Shown piece after piece: positions 27,613-36,110 of a stretch of DNA of 64,000 nucleotides (positions are counted from its first letter, which is position 1; each line of letters opens with the position of its first letter). A program made the translations under genes and the position numbers. The DNA is taken from positions 62,001 through 126,000 of the forward strand of contig PHBH01000001.1 of assembly GCA_002840535.1 (NCBI GenBank). The letters run 5' to 3'. This stretch comes from Deltaproteobacteria bacterium HGW-Deltaproteobacteria-15 (GTDB taxonomy: Bacteria; Desulfobacterota; DSM-4660; Desulfatiglandales; HGW-15). The notes under the pieces are model-generated. The model saw only the letters and a program-made list of their open reading frames with translations, did no database searches and was not told where the DNA came from.

Positions 27613-29432
27613 GCGGGTGCTGCCTCCGCCGCAGTGGACTCCGTTTGCTCTTTCACTTTTTCCACCATCTGGTCAATGGCCTTGCTGTCCAGGGTCTCCT
27701 TGTCCAGAAGGGCCAGGGCGATTCGATGGAGGGCCTCGATGTTGTCGGTGATCAACCCGTGCGTTTTCCGGTAGGAACTGGTGATGATATCACTCACCTC
27801 GTCATCGATCCTTTGGGCCGTCAGCTCGCTGTAATCCCTGTGACGTGAGATTTCTCTTCCAAGGAAGATCTGCTCCTCCTTCTTTCCGAAGGTCAGGGGC
27901 CCCAATTGATCGCTCATTCCGAACTCGCAGACCATCTTTCTCGCCAGGGTGGATGCCCTTTCAATGTCATTCCCGGCTCCGGTGGTCTTTGCCTTCAGTA
28001 CGATCTCTTCGGCCGCCCTCCCCCCCATGAGGATGCAGATGGTGCTCAGCAGGTAATCCTTGGGATAGGTGTGTTTTTCATCGATGGGAAGCTGCTGCGT
28101 GAGGCCGAGAGCCCTTCCCCTGGGAATAATCGTCACCTTGTGAATAGGGTCCGTGTTCGGAAGAAGCTTGGCGATCAGGGCGTGCCCTGCCTCGTGATAG
28201 GCGGTTGTCTTCTTCTCGTCTTCGCTGATGATCATGCTTTTGCGTTCAGTGCCCATCAGGACCTTGTCCTTGGCATCTTCGAGATCCGCCATTTCCACCC
28301 GTTCCTTGCCGCGTCTTGCGGCCATAAGCGCCGCCTCGTTCACCATATTCTCCAGATCCGCGCCGGTGAACCCGGGTGTGCCTCTGGCAAGGGTGGAAAC
28401 GCTCACATCGTCGCCAAGCACCGTCTTTTTCGCATGGACCTTCAGTATCGCCTCGCGCCCCTTGATGTCGGGAACGGGCACGACAACCTGCCGATCGAAC
28501 CGGCCCGGCCTCAGAAGGGCAGGATCCAGGACATCCGGTCTGTTGGTGGCTGAGATGAGGATTACCCCTTCATTGGATTCGAATCCATCCATTTCCACGA
28601 GCAGCTGATTGAGGGTCTGCTCTCTTTCATCGTGACCACCGCCCAATCCGGCCCCCCTATGGCGGCCCACCGCATCGATTTCATCGATGAAGATGATACA
28701 GGGGGCGTGCTTCTTTCCCTGAACAAAGAGATCCCTTACCCTCGATGCACCGACACCCACGAACATCTCCACAAAATCCGAGCCGCTGATGCTGAAGAAG
28801 GGGACTCCGGCCTCGCCGGCAATGGCGCGCGCAAGGAGGGTCTTCCCTGTGCCGGGGGCGCCGACCAGGAGCACTCCCTTGGGAATCCTGCCGCCAAGCC
28901 TCGTGAATTTCTTCGGATCGCGCAGGAACTCGATAATCTCGTGAAGCTCTTCCTTGGCTTCTTCGATCCCTGCGACATCTTCGAATGTTACCCTTTCCTG
29001 CGTGTCGCTCATAAGTCTTGCCCTGCTCTTCCCGAAGGACAAGGCTTTGCCGCCTCCTACCTGCATCTGGCGCATGAAAAACACCCAGACCCCGATCAGG
29101 AGAAGCATGGGCACCCAGGAGAGAAAGACCTGAAACCAGGAGGAGTCCTCCTGCGGTTTGGCAGCAATTTTGACGCCTTTGCTCCGGAGAAGGCTGATCA
29201 TTTCAGGGTCCTTGGGAGCATAGGTCTTGAAGGGGCCCTGAGAGGAAATGCCGGAGATGTTGTCGCCCTGAATGGTGACCTGAACGACACTGCCGCTCTC
29301 CACCATGTTCAGAAAATCACTGTAGCCAAGCGAAGAACTGCCTCTGTCCGGCTGCCTGAAAACTTGAAAGAGGAGGACCATGATCAGGCTGATCACAAGC
29401 CAGAGGGCAAGATTCTTGTAAAATGGGTTCAA
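27609..29432 (-). CDS. ftsH: ATP-dependent zinc metalloprotease FtsH
   Basis: A 607-residue membrane AAA protease. Two membrane helices (8-24 and 102-120) flank a small periplasmic domain. The AAA module has Walker A GAPGTGKT at 191-198, Walker B IIFIDEID at 246-253 and the second region of homology near 290-312. The zinc site is HEAGH at 413-417. It degrades unneeded or damaged membrane and cytosolic proteins. The start is a TTG at 29432 with AGGAGG eight bases upstream. It leads the ftsH-folP-coaX-ldcA transcription unit. Confidence 0.97.
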   Translation of the reverse strand: MNPFYKNLALWLVISLIMVLLFQVFRQPDRGSSSLGYSDFLNMVESGSVVQVTIQGDNISGISSQGPFKTYAPKDPEMISLLRSKGVKIAAKPQEDSSWFQVFLSWVPMLLLIGVWVFFMRQMQVGGGKALSFGKSRARLMSDTQERVTFEDVAGIEEAKEELHEIIEFLRDPKKFTRLGGRIPKGVLLVGAPGTGKTLLARAIAGEAGVPFFSISGSDFVEMFVGVGASRVRDLFVQGKKHAPCIIFIDEIDAVGRHRGAGLGGGHDEREQTLNQLLVEMDGFESNEGVILISATNRPDVLDPALLRPGRFDRQVVVPVPDIKGREAILKVHAKKTVLGDDVSVSTLARGTPGFTGADLENMVNEAALMAARRGKERVEMADLEDAKDKVLMGTERKSMIISEDEKKTTAYHEAGHALIAKLLPNTDPIHKVTIIPRGRALGLTQQLPIDEKHTYPKDYLLSTICILMGGRAAEEIVLKAKTTGAGNDIERASTLARKMVCEFGMSDQLGPLTFGKKEEQIFLGREISRHRDYSELTAQRIDDEVSDIITSSYRKTHGLITDNIEALHRIALALLDKETLDSKAIDQMVEKVKEQTESTAAEAAPA

Positions 29433-29804
29433 CTCAAAAACCTCCTACGGTTTTAGCAAGCTATTAGTATACCCTGATTCATCAGGAACTTCTACCGATC
29501 TTCACAACAACTCCGATGTCCTGATTGCCGGGCAGGTGTGAGCGGATCATCCATCGAACGGTACCTTGTAACAGTATGATATTTTAGCTTCCATGTCATC
29601 AAGATTCCAACAGGATTGCCGTGGAGGCCGGAGATCGCTTCTCATAGGCTTTGAATTATGCACGAAATTTCTTTTCTACGAAACTCCTCCATGTACTTCA
29701 TTCAACCAGTCACTCGGGCGGCTGGAGCTGCGACGAGTGAGGCTCCACCAACAGAGCTGGTGGCCTCAGGTGACCCCCTGGAAGGGGGTTCATACGCAGT
29801 GCAA

Positions 29805-29965
29805 AATATAAATTCGAAATTCGAAACCCGAAGCACGAAATCCGAAACAATATCAAATGATCAAAATCCAAATGCTCAAAACAGACAAACCAGAGACTCT
29901 ATTCTTGATTTGGGTTTTGAATTGATTCGTATTTCGAGTTTCGATATTCGGATTTCAAAAGCCCC
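29805..29965. repeat. Degenerate GAAATCCGAA inverted-repeat element
   Basis: The left arm has repeated units such as AATTCGAAATTCGAAACCCG and CGAAATCCGAAAC, then ATCAAATGATCAAAATCC. The right arm has CGTATTTCGAGTTTCGATAT and TCGGATTTC, which is roughly the reverse complement of the left. This looks like a non-coding dispersed element. The TTCGATAT part also matches the repeat at 26660-26712. Confidence 0.65.
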
Positions 29966-30173
29966 TTTCACCCCGGATCGGTAGAACCTATCCGGGTCCC
30001 CCAGAGGTGGAGGGTTTAGTGAGAACTAACCGCTGCTGCCAGTGACTGCCCCCCGGCAAAATCTGCCATGTTTTTGACGGTCTTTTCCTGTCGACAAGAA
30101 CTCCCCCGGAACATCTCTTTGATGTAATCATATGATATTGCTGAATAGTAACCCATGGCACAGGATTTGCTCA

Positions 30174-30198
30174 ATTGTCCAGTCATTGAACGGACAAT
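30174..30198. promoter_or_regulatory. Candidate operator: 7-base inverted repeat upstream of the island regulator
   Basis: ATTGTCC at 30174-30180 and GGACAAT at 30192-30198 are perfect inverted copies with an 11-base spacer, so arm centres lie 18 bases apart, fit for a dimeric winged-helix protein. It sits 23 bases before the preferred start of the regulator gene and downstream of the TATGAT at 30131. Autoregulation of the island is inferred from position alone. Confidence 0.4.
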
Positions 30199-30220
30199 GA
30201 GGAGAAGAGGCACGAAAAAC

Positions 30221-30844
30221 ATGATTCGACTCCTGGAATCCAGCTTTCATACGCCGGCCATAAAATTGAGACGACTTTCGGTCTTGATGGCCATTCACAA
30301 CTCCCCCAGGCTCAGCCAGCACAAAATCGCGCAAATGACCGACCTCAGCAGCTCCATGGTGAACAATTACATGAAGAAGCTGCAACAAGAGGGGTTTGTC
30401 AGGGTGACCGGAAAGACCAACCGGACACAGGGATATCACCTGACCGCGGCCGGCCAGAAGGAGCTCTTCTCGCTCATTCTCGAGTATTCGGCCGAGAACA
30501 TCAGGTGGTACAGCGCGGCAAAAACACAGGTTGCTGAAAGACTGCTGAGGTTCCACTCCGAAGGAATCCGTTCCATCGCCCTTTTTGGAGCTGCGGAGAC
30601 AGCTGAGGTCGTGCATGCGGCTCTCAAGGACACACCCCTGACTGTTAAGGGAATTGTGGACAGCAATCCGAGCAAGCAGGGGATCCGTTTCAATGGTTTT
30701 GTGGTCCAACCGCCGGAGTCCCTGAAGGAGATGAATGCGGATGCCGTGCTGATAACATCCTTTGCCCGCCAGGAGGAGATTCACGGCTGTATACAGCAAG
30801 TGCTCGGCAGCGGGATGCAGGTCAGAAAACTATCGGATCTTTAG
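30221..30844 (+). CDS. Winged-helix regulator with C-terminal Rossmann sugar-enzyme-like domain
   Basis: About 207 residues from the ATG at 30221. The first ~85 form a MarR/ArsR-like winged helix (KIAQMTDLSSSMVNNYMKKL, then GFVRVTGKTN). The rest, after about residue 100, reads SIALFGAAETAEVVHAAL and VKGIVDSNPSKQG, like the nucleotide-binding N-domain of PglD-type sugar acyltransferases. Such two-domain proteins often open polysaccharide clusters, and the C-domain may sense a sugar nucleotide. Starts at 30155 and 30197 are also in frame; 30221 is preferred because the inverted repeat lies before it. It is followed by the dehydratase gene after eight bases. Confidence 0.72.
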   Translation: MIRLLESSFHTPAIKLRRLSVLMAIHNSPRLSQHKIAQMTDLSSSMVNNYMKKLQQEGFVRVTGKTNRTQGYHLTAAGQKELFSLILEYSAENIRWYSAAKTQVAERLLRFHSEGIRSIALFGAAETAEVVHAALKDTPLTVKGIVDSNPSKQGIRFNGFVVQPPESLKEMNADAVLITSFARQEEIHGCIQQVLGSGMQVRKLSDL

Positions 30845-30852
30845 GAGATGTC

Positions 30853-31902
30853 ATGAGGGTTCTCATTACCGGGATCACGGGAATGGCAGGCAGCCATCTT
30901 GCAGAGTACCTGATGGACCGCGGCGACTGCGAGGTCCACGGAACCTTACGCTGGCGGAGCAATAGGGAGAACATTGCCGGAATCGAGAAAGGAGTCTTCT
31001 TCCATGAGTGCGAACTCAGGGACCCCTATGCAGTCACCCGTCTTCTTAGAGAAGTTCGGCCGCATCGGATCTATCATCTCGCATCCCAGAGCAACGTGGC
31101 GGCAAGCTGGCTCTCACCGAGGGAAACCCTTGTGAACAATATCACGTCCCAGCTGAATATCCTGGAGTCGCTGACACTCCTGGATCAGATCGACACCCGG
31201 GTACACATCGCGGGAAGTTCCGAGGAGTACGGGATGGTTCAGGAAAACGAGCTTCCGGTCACAGAGTCCAATCCGCTTCGGCCCATCAGCCCTTACGGCG
31301 TGAGCAAGGTGACGCAGGATACCATGGCTTACCAGTATTTTCAGAACTTCGGGCTTCACATCGTCAGAACCCGCTGCTTCAACCATACCGGGCCGAGGAG
31401 AAGCGACTCGTTTGCCACTTCGAGTTTTGCCCGGCAGATCGTGGAGATCGAAAAGAAGCGGAAGGACCCTGTAATCCTTGTGGGGAATCTTCAGGCAAAG
31501 AGGGACTTCACGGATATCAGGGATGTGGTGCGCGCCTATCATCTTGCGCTGGAGCACTGTGAGCCCGGCGGTGTCTACAACATTGGATCGGGCATCGCAA
31601 CCAGTCTCCGCCAGGTGCTGGACCTGCTCCTCACCATGAGCCGAATGGCAATCCGGGTAAAGCTGGACGACAGCCGCATGCGGCCCTCGGACGTGCCCGT
31701 CCTGTTGGCCGATGCATCCGCATTCAAAAGGAAGACAGGCTGGAAGCCCGAGATCTCCCTCCAACAAAGCCTTTTCGACCTGCTTGAATACTGGCGCGGT
31801 AAGCTCGGCCGGAGGGAAAAGGCGGCATCGACCGCTCTTCCCACCGTCCCGGAGCGTTTCATCACAGCGGGTCTGCAGCAGGAACAGTGCAGAGAGGGAT
31901 AG
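30853..31902 (+). CDS. GDP-mannose 4,6-dehydratase-like NAD(P)-dependent SDR
   Basis: A 349-residue extended short-chain dehydrogenase. The nucleotide loop is GITGMAGSHL, the active site has SSEEYG and YGVSK, and FNHTGPRR follows, all typical of GDP-mannose 4,6-dehydratase and of the related RMD reductase; the sequence does not clearly tell the two apart. The product would be a GDP-4-keto-6-deoxy sugar or GDP-rhamnose for the glycan. The ATG has AGGAGA seven bases upstream. Its C-terminal ~35 residues after DLLEYWR are poorly conserved in character. First biosynthetic gene of the island, almost touching the next one. Confidence 0.85.
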   Translation: MRVLITGITGMAGSHLAEYLMDRGDCEVHGTLRWRSNRENIAGIEKGVFFHECELRDPYAVTRLLREVRPHRIYHLASQSNVAASWLSPRETLVNNITSQLNILESLTLLDQIDTRVHIAGSSEEYGMVQENELPVTESNPLRPISPYGVSKVTQDTMAYQYFQNFGLHIVRTRCFNHTGPRRSDSFATSSFARQIVEIEKKRKDPVILVGNLQAKRDFTDIRDVVRAYHLALEHCEPGGVYNIGSGIATSLRQVLDLLLTMSRMAIRVKLDDSRMRPSDVPVLLADASAFKRKTGWKPEISLQQSLFDLLEYWRGKLGRREKAASTALPTVPERFITAGLQQEQCREG

Positions 31903-31903
31903 A

Positions 31904-33799
31904 ATGGTCCTGGCCGAGACAGCGGGGAATGCAGTCACCATCCAGATCGGGAAGAGAACCATCGGCCCCGAGCACCCCACCTATATCATTGCAGAAATCG
32001 GTATCAACCATAATGGGGACCCTGATCTCGCCAGGAGACTCATCGACACAGCCGTTGATGCAAAGGTCGATGCGGTCAAGTTCCAGAAACGCCATCTCCC
32101 CTCTTTGTATCGCGAAGATGTGCTCACTGACACCCTCAAGTACGAGCAGCATTTCCAGTACATGATCCCGATCCTGAAACAGGTCGAACTTCCGGAAGAG
32201 GAATTCATCGATCTCAAACGACATTGCGAGGAACGAGGCCTGGAATTTCTCTGCACGCCGTTCGACATACCCAGCGCGGATTTCCTGGCAGGACTCGGGG
32301 TGAACGGATTCAAGATCGCTTCCGCAGATCTCAGCAATCTCCAGCTGCTCGATCATGTGTCCTCCTTCGGAAAACCCATGCTCGTCTCCACAGGAATGTC
32401 CTATTGGCAGGAGATCGAGCGGGCAGTGGATCTCCTCGAGGCGAAGGAGGTCCCTTTTGCCCTTCTCCATTGCCGGAGCGTGTACCCTGTCTGGCCAAGA
32501 GAGGTCAATCTCAGGATGATCAACCGCCTCAGCCGGTTCGGACACCCGGTGGGGTATTCCGGACATGACATAGGCATCATCATCCCCCTGATCGCCTCCT
32601 CCATGGGGGCAAGCATTGTGGAAAAGCATATCACCATCGACAGGAAGATGGCCGGGCCTGATCACAAGATCAGTTTGGAGCCGCACGAGTTGAAGAGGCT
32701 TGTGAGGGACATCCGGGTGGCCGACCAGGCTATGGGGAAGAGCAAGAGATTCCTGATGCGGGGGGAAATCCTGAACCGCGAGCTCTTCGGCAAGAGCCTT
32801 ACGGCGGCAAGGGAGATTCAAAAGGGGACAAGGATAAGCAGCCAAATGGTTCGCACCCGGGGCCCCGGAAAAGGACTCTCACCGAGCAGGATAGCGGATC
32901 TCGTCGGCAAAAAGATCAACAGGAATTTGAAAGAGGGCGATTATTTTCTGGACGAAGATGTGGATGGACCCTGTGATCTCGATTTCCACAACTCCTTTCG
33001 CACCCGCTGGGGACTGATCAGCAGGTTCGGCGATCTTGAGGAGATGCTGGGGTACGGGCCCAAGGTGATTGAATTCCATCTCGCGGAAAAGGATTTTCAT
33101 CTGGAATTTCGGCCCGAGCGAAAGTACACCCAGGAACTGATCGTACACGCGCCGGAATACATCGACGGAAAGCTCTTCGATCTGTGCAGCGGAAGCGAGG
33201 AGGTGCGCTCCGCATCGGTTCGCCTCCTTCAGAAGACGGTCGATCTCTGCAAGGGAATAGCGCCCTGTTTCAAGGGAAAGCCTAAAATCATCGTCCATCC
33301 GGGCGCCATGAGCCTGAACACCAAGCTGAATGGCAAGCGGTTGCACGATGCCCTCTTGAAGTCGCTTGCCGAAGTCGGATCTACCGCTGCGGAGGTTCTG
33401 CTCGAGAATCTGCCGCCCTACCCTTGGTATTTCGGGGGTCAGTGGAAAGGCAACTATTTCATGGACGCCGAGAGCATTCGATCCGTTTGTGAACATACCG
33501 GTCTCCGCATCTGCTTCGATCTCTCGCATGCGGCCCTCTACTGTAACGCCAAGGAGAAAGATCTCTCCTCATTCATCGAGGAGGTGCTCCCCTTTGTTCG
33601 GCATATCCATTTCGCCGACGCCTATGGGCTCGACGGCGAGGGGGTGTCGATAGGCGAGGGAGATATCGACTTCGACCGGATCATGCCGCTTTTCGCTTCA
33701 TATGAAGGAACCTGGGTCCCTGAGATCTGGAGAGGACATCTCGACAAGGGAAAGGGATTCATCCAGGCGCTGATCAGATTGAAGCAGTACGACATCTAA
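31904..33799 (+). CDS. NeuB-type nonulosonate synthase fused to a TIM-barrel (AP-endonuclease-2-like) domain
   Basis: A 631-residue fusion. Residues 1-280 are the NeuB barrel (YIIAEIGINHNGDPDLAR, LCTPFDIPSADFLA, GYSGHDIG, EKHITIDR) and about 285-365 an SAF domain (SLTAAREIQKGTRIS). NeuB enzymes condense phosphoenolpyruvate with an acylated hexosamine to a nine-carbon sugar acid. Residues ~390-631 form a xylose-isomerase/AP-endonuclease-2-like barrel (LLENLPPYPWYFGG, ICFDLSHAALYCNA, HIHFADAYGLDGEGV), which could be an epimerase or isomerase acting on the sugar. The ATG at 31904 follows AGAGAGGG; a longer frame upstream lies inside the previous gene. The fusion is uncommon. Confidence 0.85.
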   Translation: MVLAETAGNAVTIQIGKRTIGPEHPTYIIAEIGINHNGDPDLARRLIDTAVDAKVDAVKFQKRHLPSLYREDVLTDTLKYEQHFQYMIPILKQVELPEEEFIDLKRHCEERGLEFLCTPFDIPSADFLAGLGVNGFKIASADLSNLQLLDHVSSFGKPMLVSTGMSYWQEIERAVDLLEAKEVPFALLHCRSVYPVWPREVNLRMINRLSRFGHPVGYSGHDIGIIIPLIASSMGASIVEKHITIDRKMAGPDHKISLEPHELKRLVRDIRVADQAMGKSKRFLMRGEILNRELFGKSLTAAREIQKGTRISSQMVRTRGPGKGLSPSRIADLVGKKINRNLKEGDYFLDEDVDGPCDLDFHNSFRTRWGLISRFGDLEEMLGYGPKVIEFHLAEKDFHLEFRPERKYTQELIVHAPEYIDGKLFDLCSGSEEVRSASVRLLQKTVDLCKGIAPCFKGKPKIIVHPGAMSLNTKLNGKRLHDALLKSLAEVGSTAAEVLLENLPPYPWYFGGQWKGNYFMDAESIRSVCEHTGLRICFDLSHAALYCNAKEKDLSSFIEEVLPFVRHIHFADAYGLDGEGVSIGEGDIDFDRIMPLFASYEGTWVPEIWRGHLDKGKGFIQALIRLKQYDI

Positions 33800-34011
33800 A
33801 CGCAGATTGGTAACGCAGATTACGCGGATTTCGCTGAACGCAGATTCATAGATTACACGGATTACGCAGATTAATGGCAGCACAATGACTTGCAACGATT
33901 CATCCCATGTAATCGAAGGGGCGGAGCTGTGTGTGAGGTCAGAGGACAGAAGTCAGAAGTCAGAAGCAGACAGATAACGAACAACCCGCAACAAACAACC
34001 CGCGACAAACT
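33795..34011. repeat. ACGCAGATT and AGTCAGAAG short-period repeats
   Basis: CGCAGATTACGCGGATTT and AGATTACACGGATTACGCAG at 33800-33872, then AGTCAGAAGTCAGAAGCAGAC near 33948-33970 and AACAACCCGCAACAAACAAC near 33979-34004. They abut the start codon of the following glycosyltransferase, which has no recognisable ribosome site as a result. Confidence 0.7.
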
Positions 34012-34971
34012 ATGAATATTCTGATGATCACAGACAACGACCCCGCCGGAATGGCAATCGCCTTTGCCAATGCCATCAACCGCCACACCGAGCACACCTG
34101 CCGACTGATCACCACGTCCGAGAAGTACGGATTCGAGTATGAAAAGGACATTCACCTTCCCGATATCGAGGACGACGATTTCGGCGAAGTGGAGCAGCTT
34201 TTAAAGAACGCCGACATCATCCACTTTCACGTGCTTCGGGATGAGAACTCCCATCTCGGCCCGCTGGTCATCCGGGATTACATCAAGGAGAAAAGAATTC
34301 TCCATCACCACCACGGGCACCCCGACTACATCCTGAACGTCGGCGCGTACAATGAAAAGTACAGACAGCGGCGCAGGAAAGTGATCGTCAGTACGCCGGA
34401 CCTTCTGAAAATCGCCGGGAACGCCACGTGGATTCCAAACCTTGTCCCGCTCAAGGACGTCCAGTTCATGCCGCGCTTTGACCGTTCACTCCCGCAGGAG
34501 CCGATCAGGATTTGTCAATCTCCTACCAGGAAGTTCGACAAGCACACAAGGGAATACAGGAATGTCATTGCCGGGCTCCTGAAGAAATACGACGGCCGGA
34601 TCGAGTCGCTGATCATAGAGAAGAGGCCGTACTTCGAATGCCTTCAGATAAAAAAGAAGTGCCACATCGTGTTCGACCACATGCGTGGCTGGTTCGGGAT
34701 TGCCTCCCTGGAATCCCTCAGCCACGGCAAGCCGGTCATTGCAGGACTCGATGAATGGAACATCCGGTGCATCAGGGAATTTACGGGCGGCGCAGAGATC
34801 CCATGGGTCGTGGCACGCACCGAGGAAGAGCTTTACAAGGCCATGGATCGGTTGATCGGCGACGGCGATCTCCGGCAGCAGATCGGCGAGCGTTCCCGGC
34901 ATTTCATGGAGAGCTCCTGGTCTGAAAGAAAGGTACTGGATCTCCTCCTGTCGATCTACGCGTCCCTCTGA
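34012..34971 (+). CDS. GT-B-fold glycosyltransferase (GT4-like)
   Basis: A 319-residue protein that begins MNILMITDNDPAGMAIAFAN, as in GT4 enzymes, and ends with a nucleotide-sugar-binding half containing WFGIASLESLSHGKPVIAG, the E-x7-E type motif. It should transfer a sugar from a nucleotide donor to the growing surface glycan. Donor and acceptor cannot be assigned. It stands between repeats on one side and a radical SAM gene 22 bases on the other. No ribosome site is visible at this ATG because repeat DNA abuts it. Confidence 0.78.
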   Translation: MNILMITDNDPAGMAIAFANAINRHTEHTCRLITTSEKYGFEYEKDIHLPDIEDDDFGEVEQLLKNADIIHFHVLRDENSHLGPLVIRDYIKEKRILHHHHGHPDYILNVGAYNEKYRQRRRKVIVSTPDLLKIAGNATWIPNLVPLKDVQFMPRFDRSLPQEPIRICQSPTRKFDKHTREYRNVIAGLLKKYDGRIESLIIEKRPYFECLQIKKKCHIVFDHMRGWFGIASLESLSHGKPVIAGLDEWNIRCIREFTGGAEIPWVVARTEEELYKAMDRLIGDGDLRQQIGERSRHFMESSWSERKVLDLLLSIYASL

Positions 34972-34993
34972 CAGTTCCTATTCCTTTGAGCCT

Positions 34994-35977
34994 ATGCTTA
35001 AGACGCATCCCCAAAAAGTATTGCAGGACAGTCCGGCCCAGACCCTGTGCCCGGACCCTTTCCCTCGGCGCGTGACGATCGAGCTGAGCGGGCTCTGCAA
35101 CCTGTCCTGCCCCGTGTGCCCACGGAGATTCGTCGAAGCGACAAGCGGCCTGATGAGCCGAAGGCTGTTCGAAAAGATCCTGGAGGAAATAGGGACCAAT
35201 GGGACCGAGGCGGTCGTTCCCTTCTTTCGAGGTGAACCGCTCCTCCATCCCTCATTTCTGGAGATGATACATTTGCTTCGCAAAAAGACGAGGGCCGGAA
35301 TCCAGCTCGCAACCAACGCGATGCTCCTCTCGCGGTCTGTTGCCAAAGGGCTTCTCGATCTTCGGATTGACTTCATCTCCTTCAGCCTGGATGCCCTGAC
35401 GGCTCGGACTTACGAGAAGGTCCGTCCCGGCGGCGACTTCAACCGTGTAATGGATAATGTCCATGGATTCCTGAACATGCGGGAGAGTCTTGGGGATTCA
35501 TTCACCACCGTTCAGGTTTCCGCTACCGAGGGACCCGACAACCAAGCGGAAATCGTGCCCTTCATCGCCTATTGGCAGGGGAAGGCGGACCGGGTCAGGA
35601 TCTACCCGCGACACTCCGAAGGGGGAAAATTCGGGAGGCTGGAACATGCCAGGCCCGAAGAGAGCAGGAAGCCTTGCAGAAAACCGTTTACGGATATCGT
35701 CATTTACTCTGACGGACAGGTCGCCCTCTGCAATCACGATTGGGACAGAAAAGGAGAGGGAGCGATCGGTTCGGTCAACGAAAAAACCATCCAGGAGATC
35801 TGGGAAGGTCCTTCTTACAGGAAAATCCGCGACAAACATCTGGACGGCAGGTGGAGCGAACTCGACCCCTGCCGGCACTGCGACCATTGGCAGGCATCCG
35901 ACGGCTGCGATTCGTTTGTAGGACGCCTGGTAGAAAGAGCAGAGCGCATGGCGCATAGCGCAGAACCGGGAAGATGA
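34994..35977 (+). CDS. Radical SAM/SPASM protein
   Basis: A 327-residue protein with the radical SAM cluster motif CNLSCPVCP (about residues 34-42) and a SPASM-like C-terminal part (LCNHDWD, then CRHCDHWQASDGC) that binds an extra iron-sulfur cluster. Enzymes of this type carry out radical chemistry on peptides or small molecules. Its place among sugar genes suggests a sugar or lipid-carrier-linked substrate, but that is inference. The ATG at 34994 lacks a strong ribosome site. One of four radical SAM genes in the island. Confidence 0.85.
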   Translation: MLKTHPQKVLQDSPAQTLCPDPFPRRVTIELSGLCNLSCPVCPRRFVEATSGLMSRRLFEKILEEIGTNGTEAVVPFFRGEPLLHPSFLEMIHLLRKKTRAGIQLATNAMLLSRSVAKGLLDLRIDFISFSLDALTARTYEKVRPGGDFNRVMDNVHGFLNMRESLGDSFTTVQVSATEGPDNQAEIVPFIAYWQGKADRVRIYPRHSEGGKFGRLEHARPEESRKPCRKPFTDIVIYSDGQVALCNHDWDRKGEGAIGSVNEKTIQEIWEGPSYRKIRDKHLDGRWSELDPCRHCDHWQASDGCDSFVGRLVERAERMAHSAEPGR

Positions 35978-36110
35978 GAAGACCAGAAATTCAGAAGATT
36001 AGAAGAGCGGTGCTGCCGGTGAGACGAGCGGCAGGCAAGAACGGTTCCGTTGTCGGAATCTTGGATCCTGCATCCATTCGATCAGCACTCTGATCGCCTG
36101 TTGAGCCATC
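35978..36110. repeat. AGAAGATTAG and GGATCCTGCATCC repeats
   Basis: CAGAAATTCAGAAGATTAG at about 35986-36006 and CTTGGATCCTGCATCCATTC near 36060-36079 lie before the aminotransferase gene. The second matches the unit at 24872-24914. No gene is visible. Confidence 0.55.

Larger units (their letters stand above)
29433..30220. other. Long intergenic region before the glycan island
   Basis: About 790 bases lie between divergent ftsH and the regulator gene. A degenerate inverted repeat element occupies about 29805-29965. A small hairpin ACCCCC-TGGAA-GGGGGT occurs at 29773-29789. A TATGAT at 30131-30136 is a possible -10 box for the regulator, with only a weak -35. Short open frames here are repeat translations. 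No RfaH-type ops element or tRNA was recognised. Confidence 0.5.

Noticed and set aside
29593-29984. Two overlapping plus-strand frames before the glycan island
   Set aside because: They translate the GAAATCCGAA inverted-repeat element and have no family character.
24140-36110. Short-period repeats considered as a CRISPR array
   Set aside because: Units are 7-14 bases, degenerate and without regular spacers; no cas genes are present.
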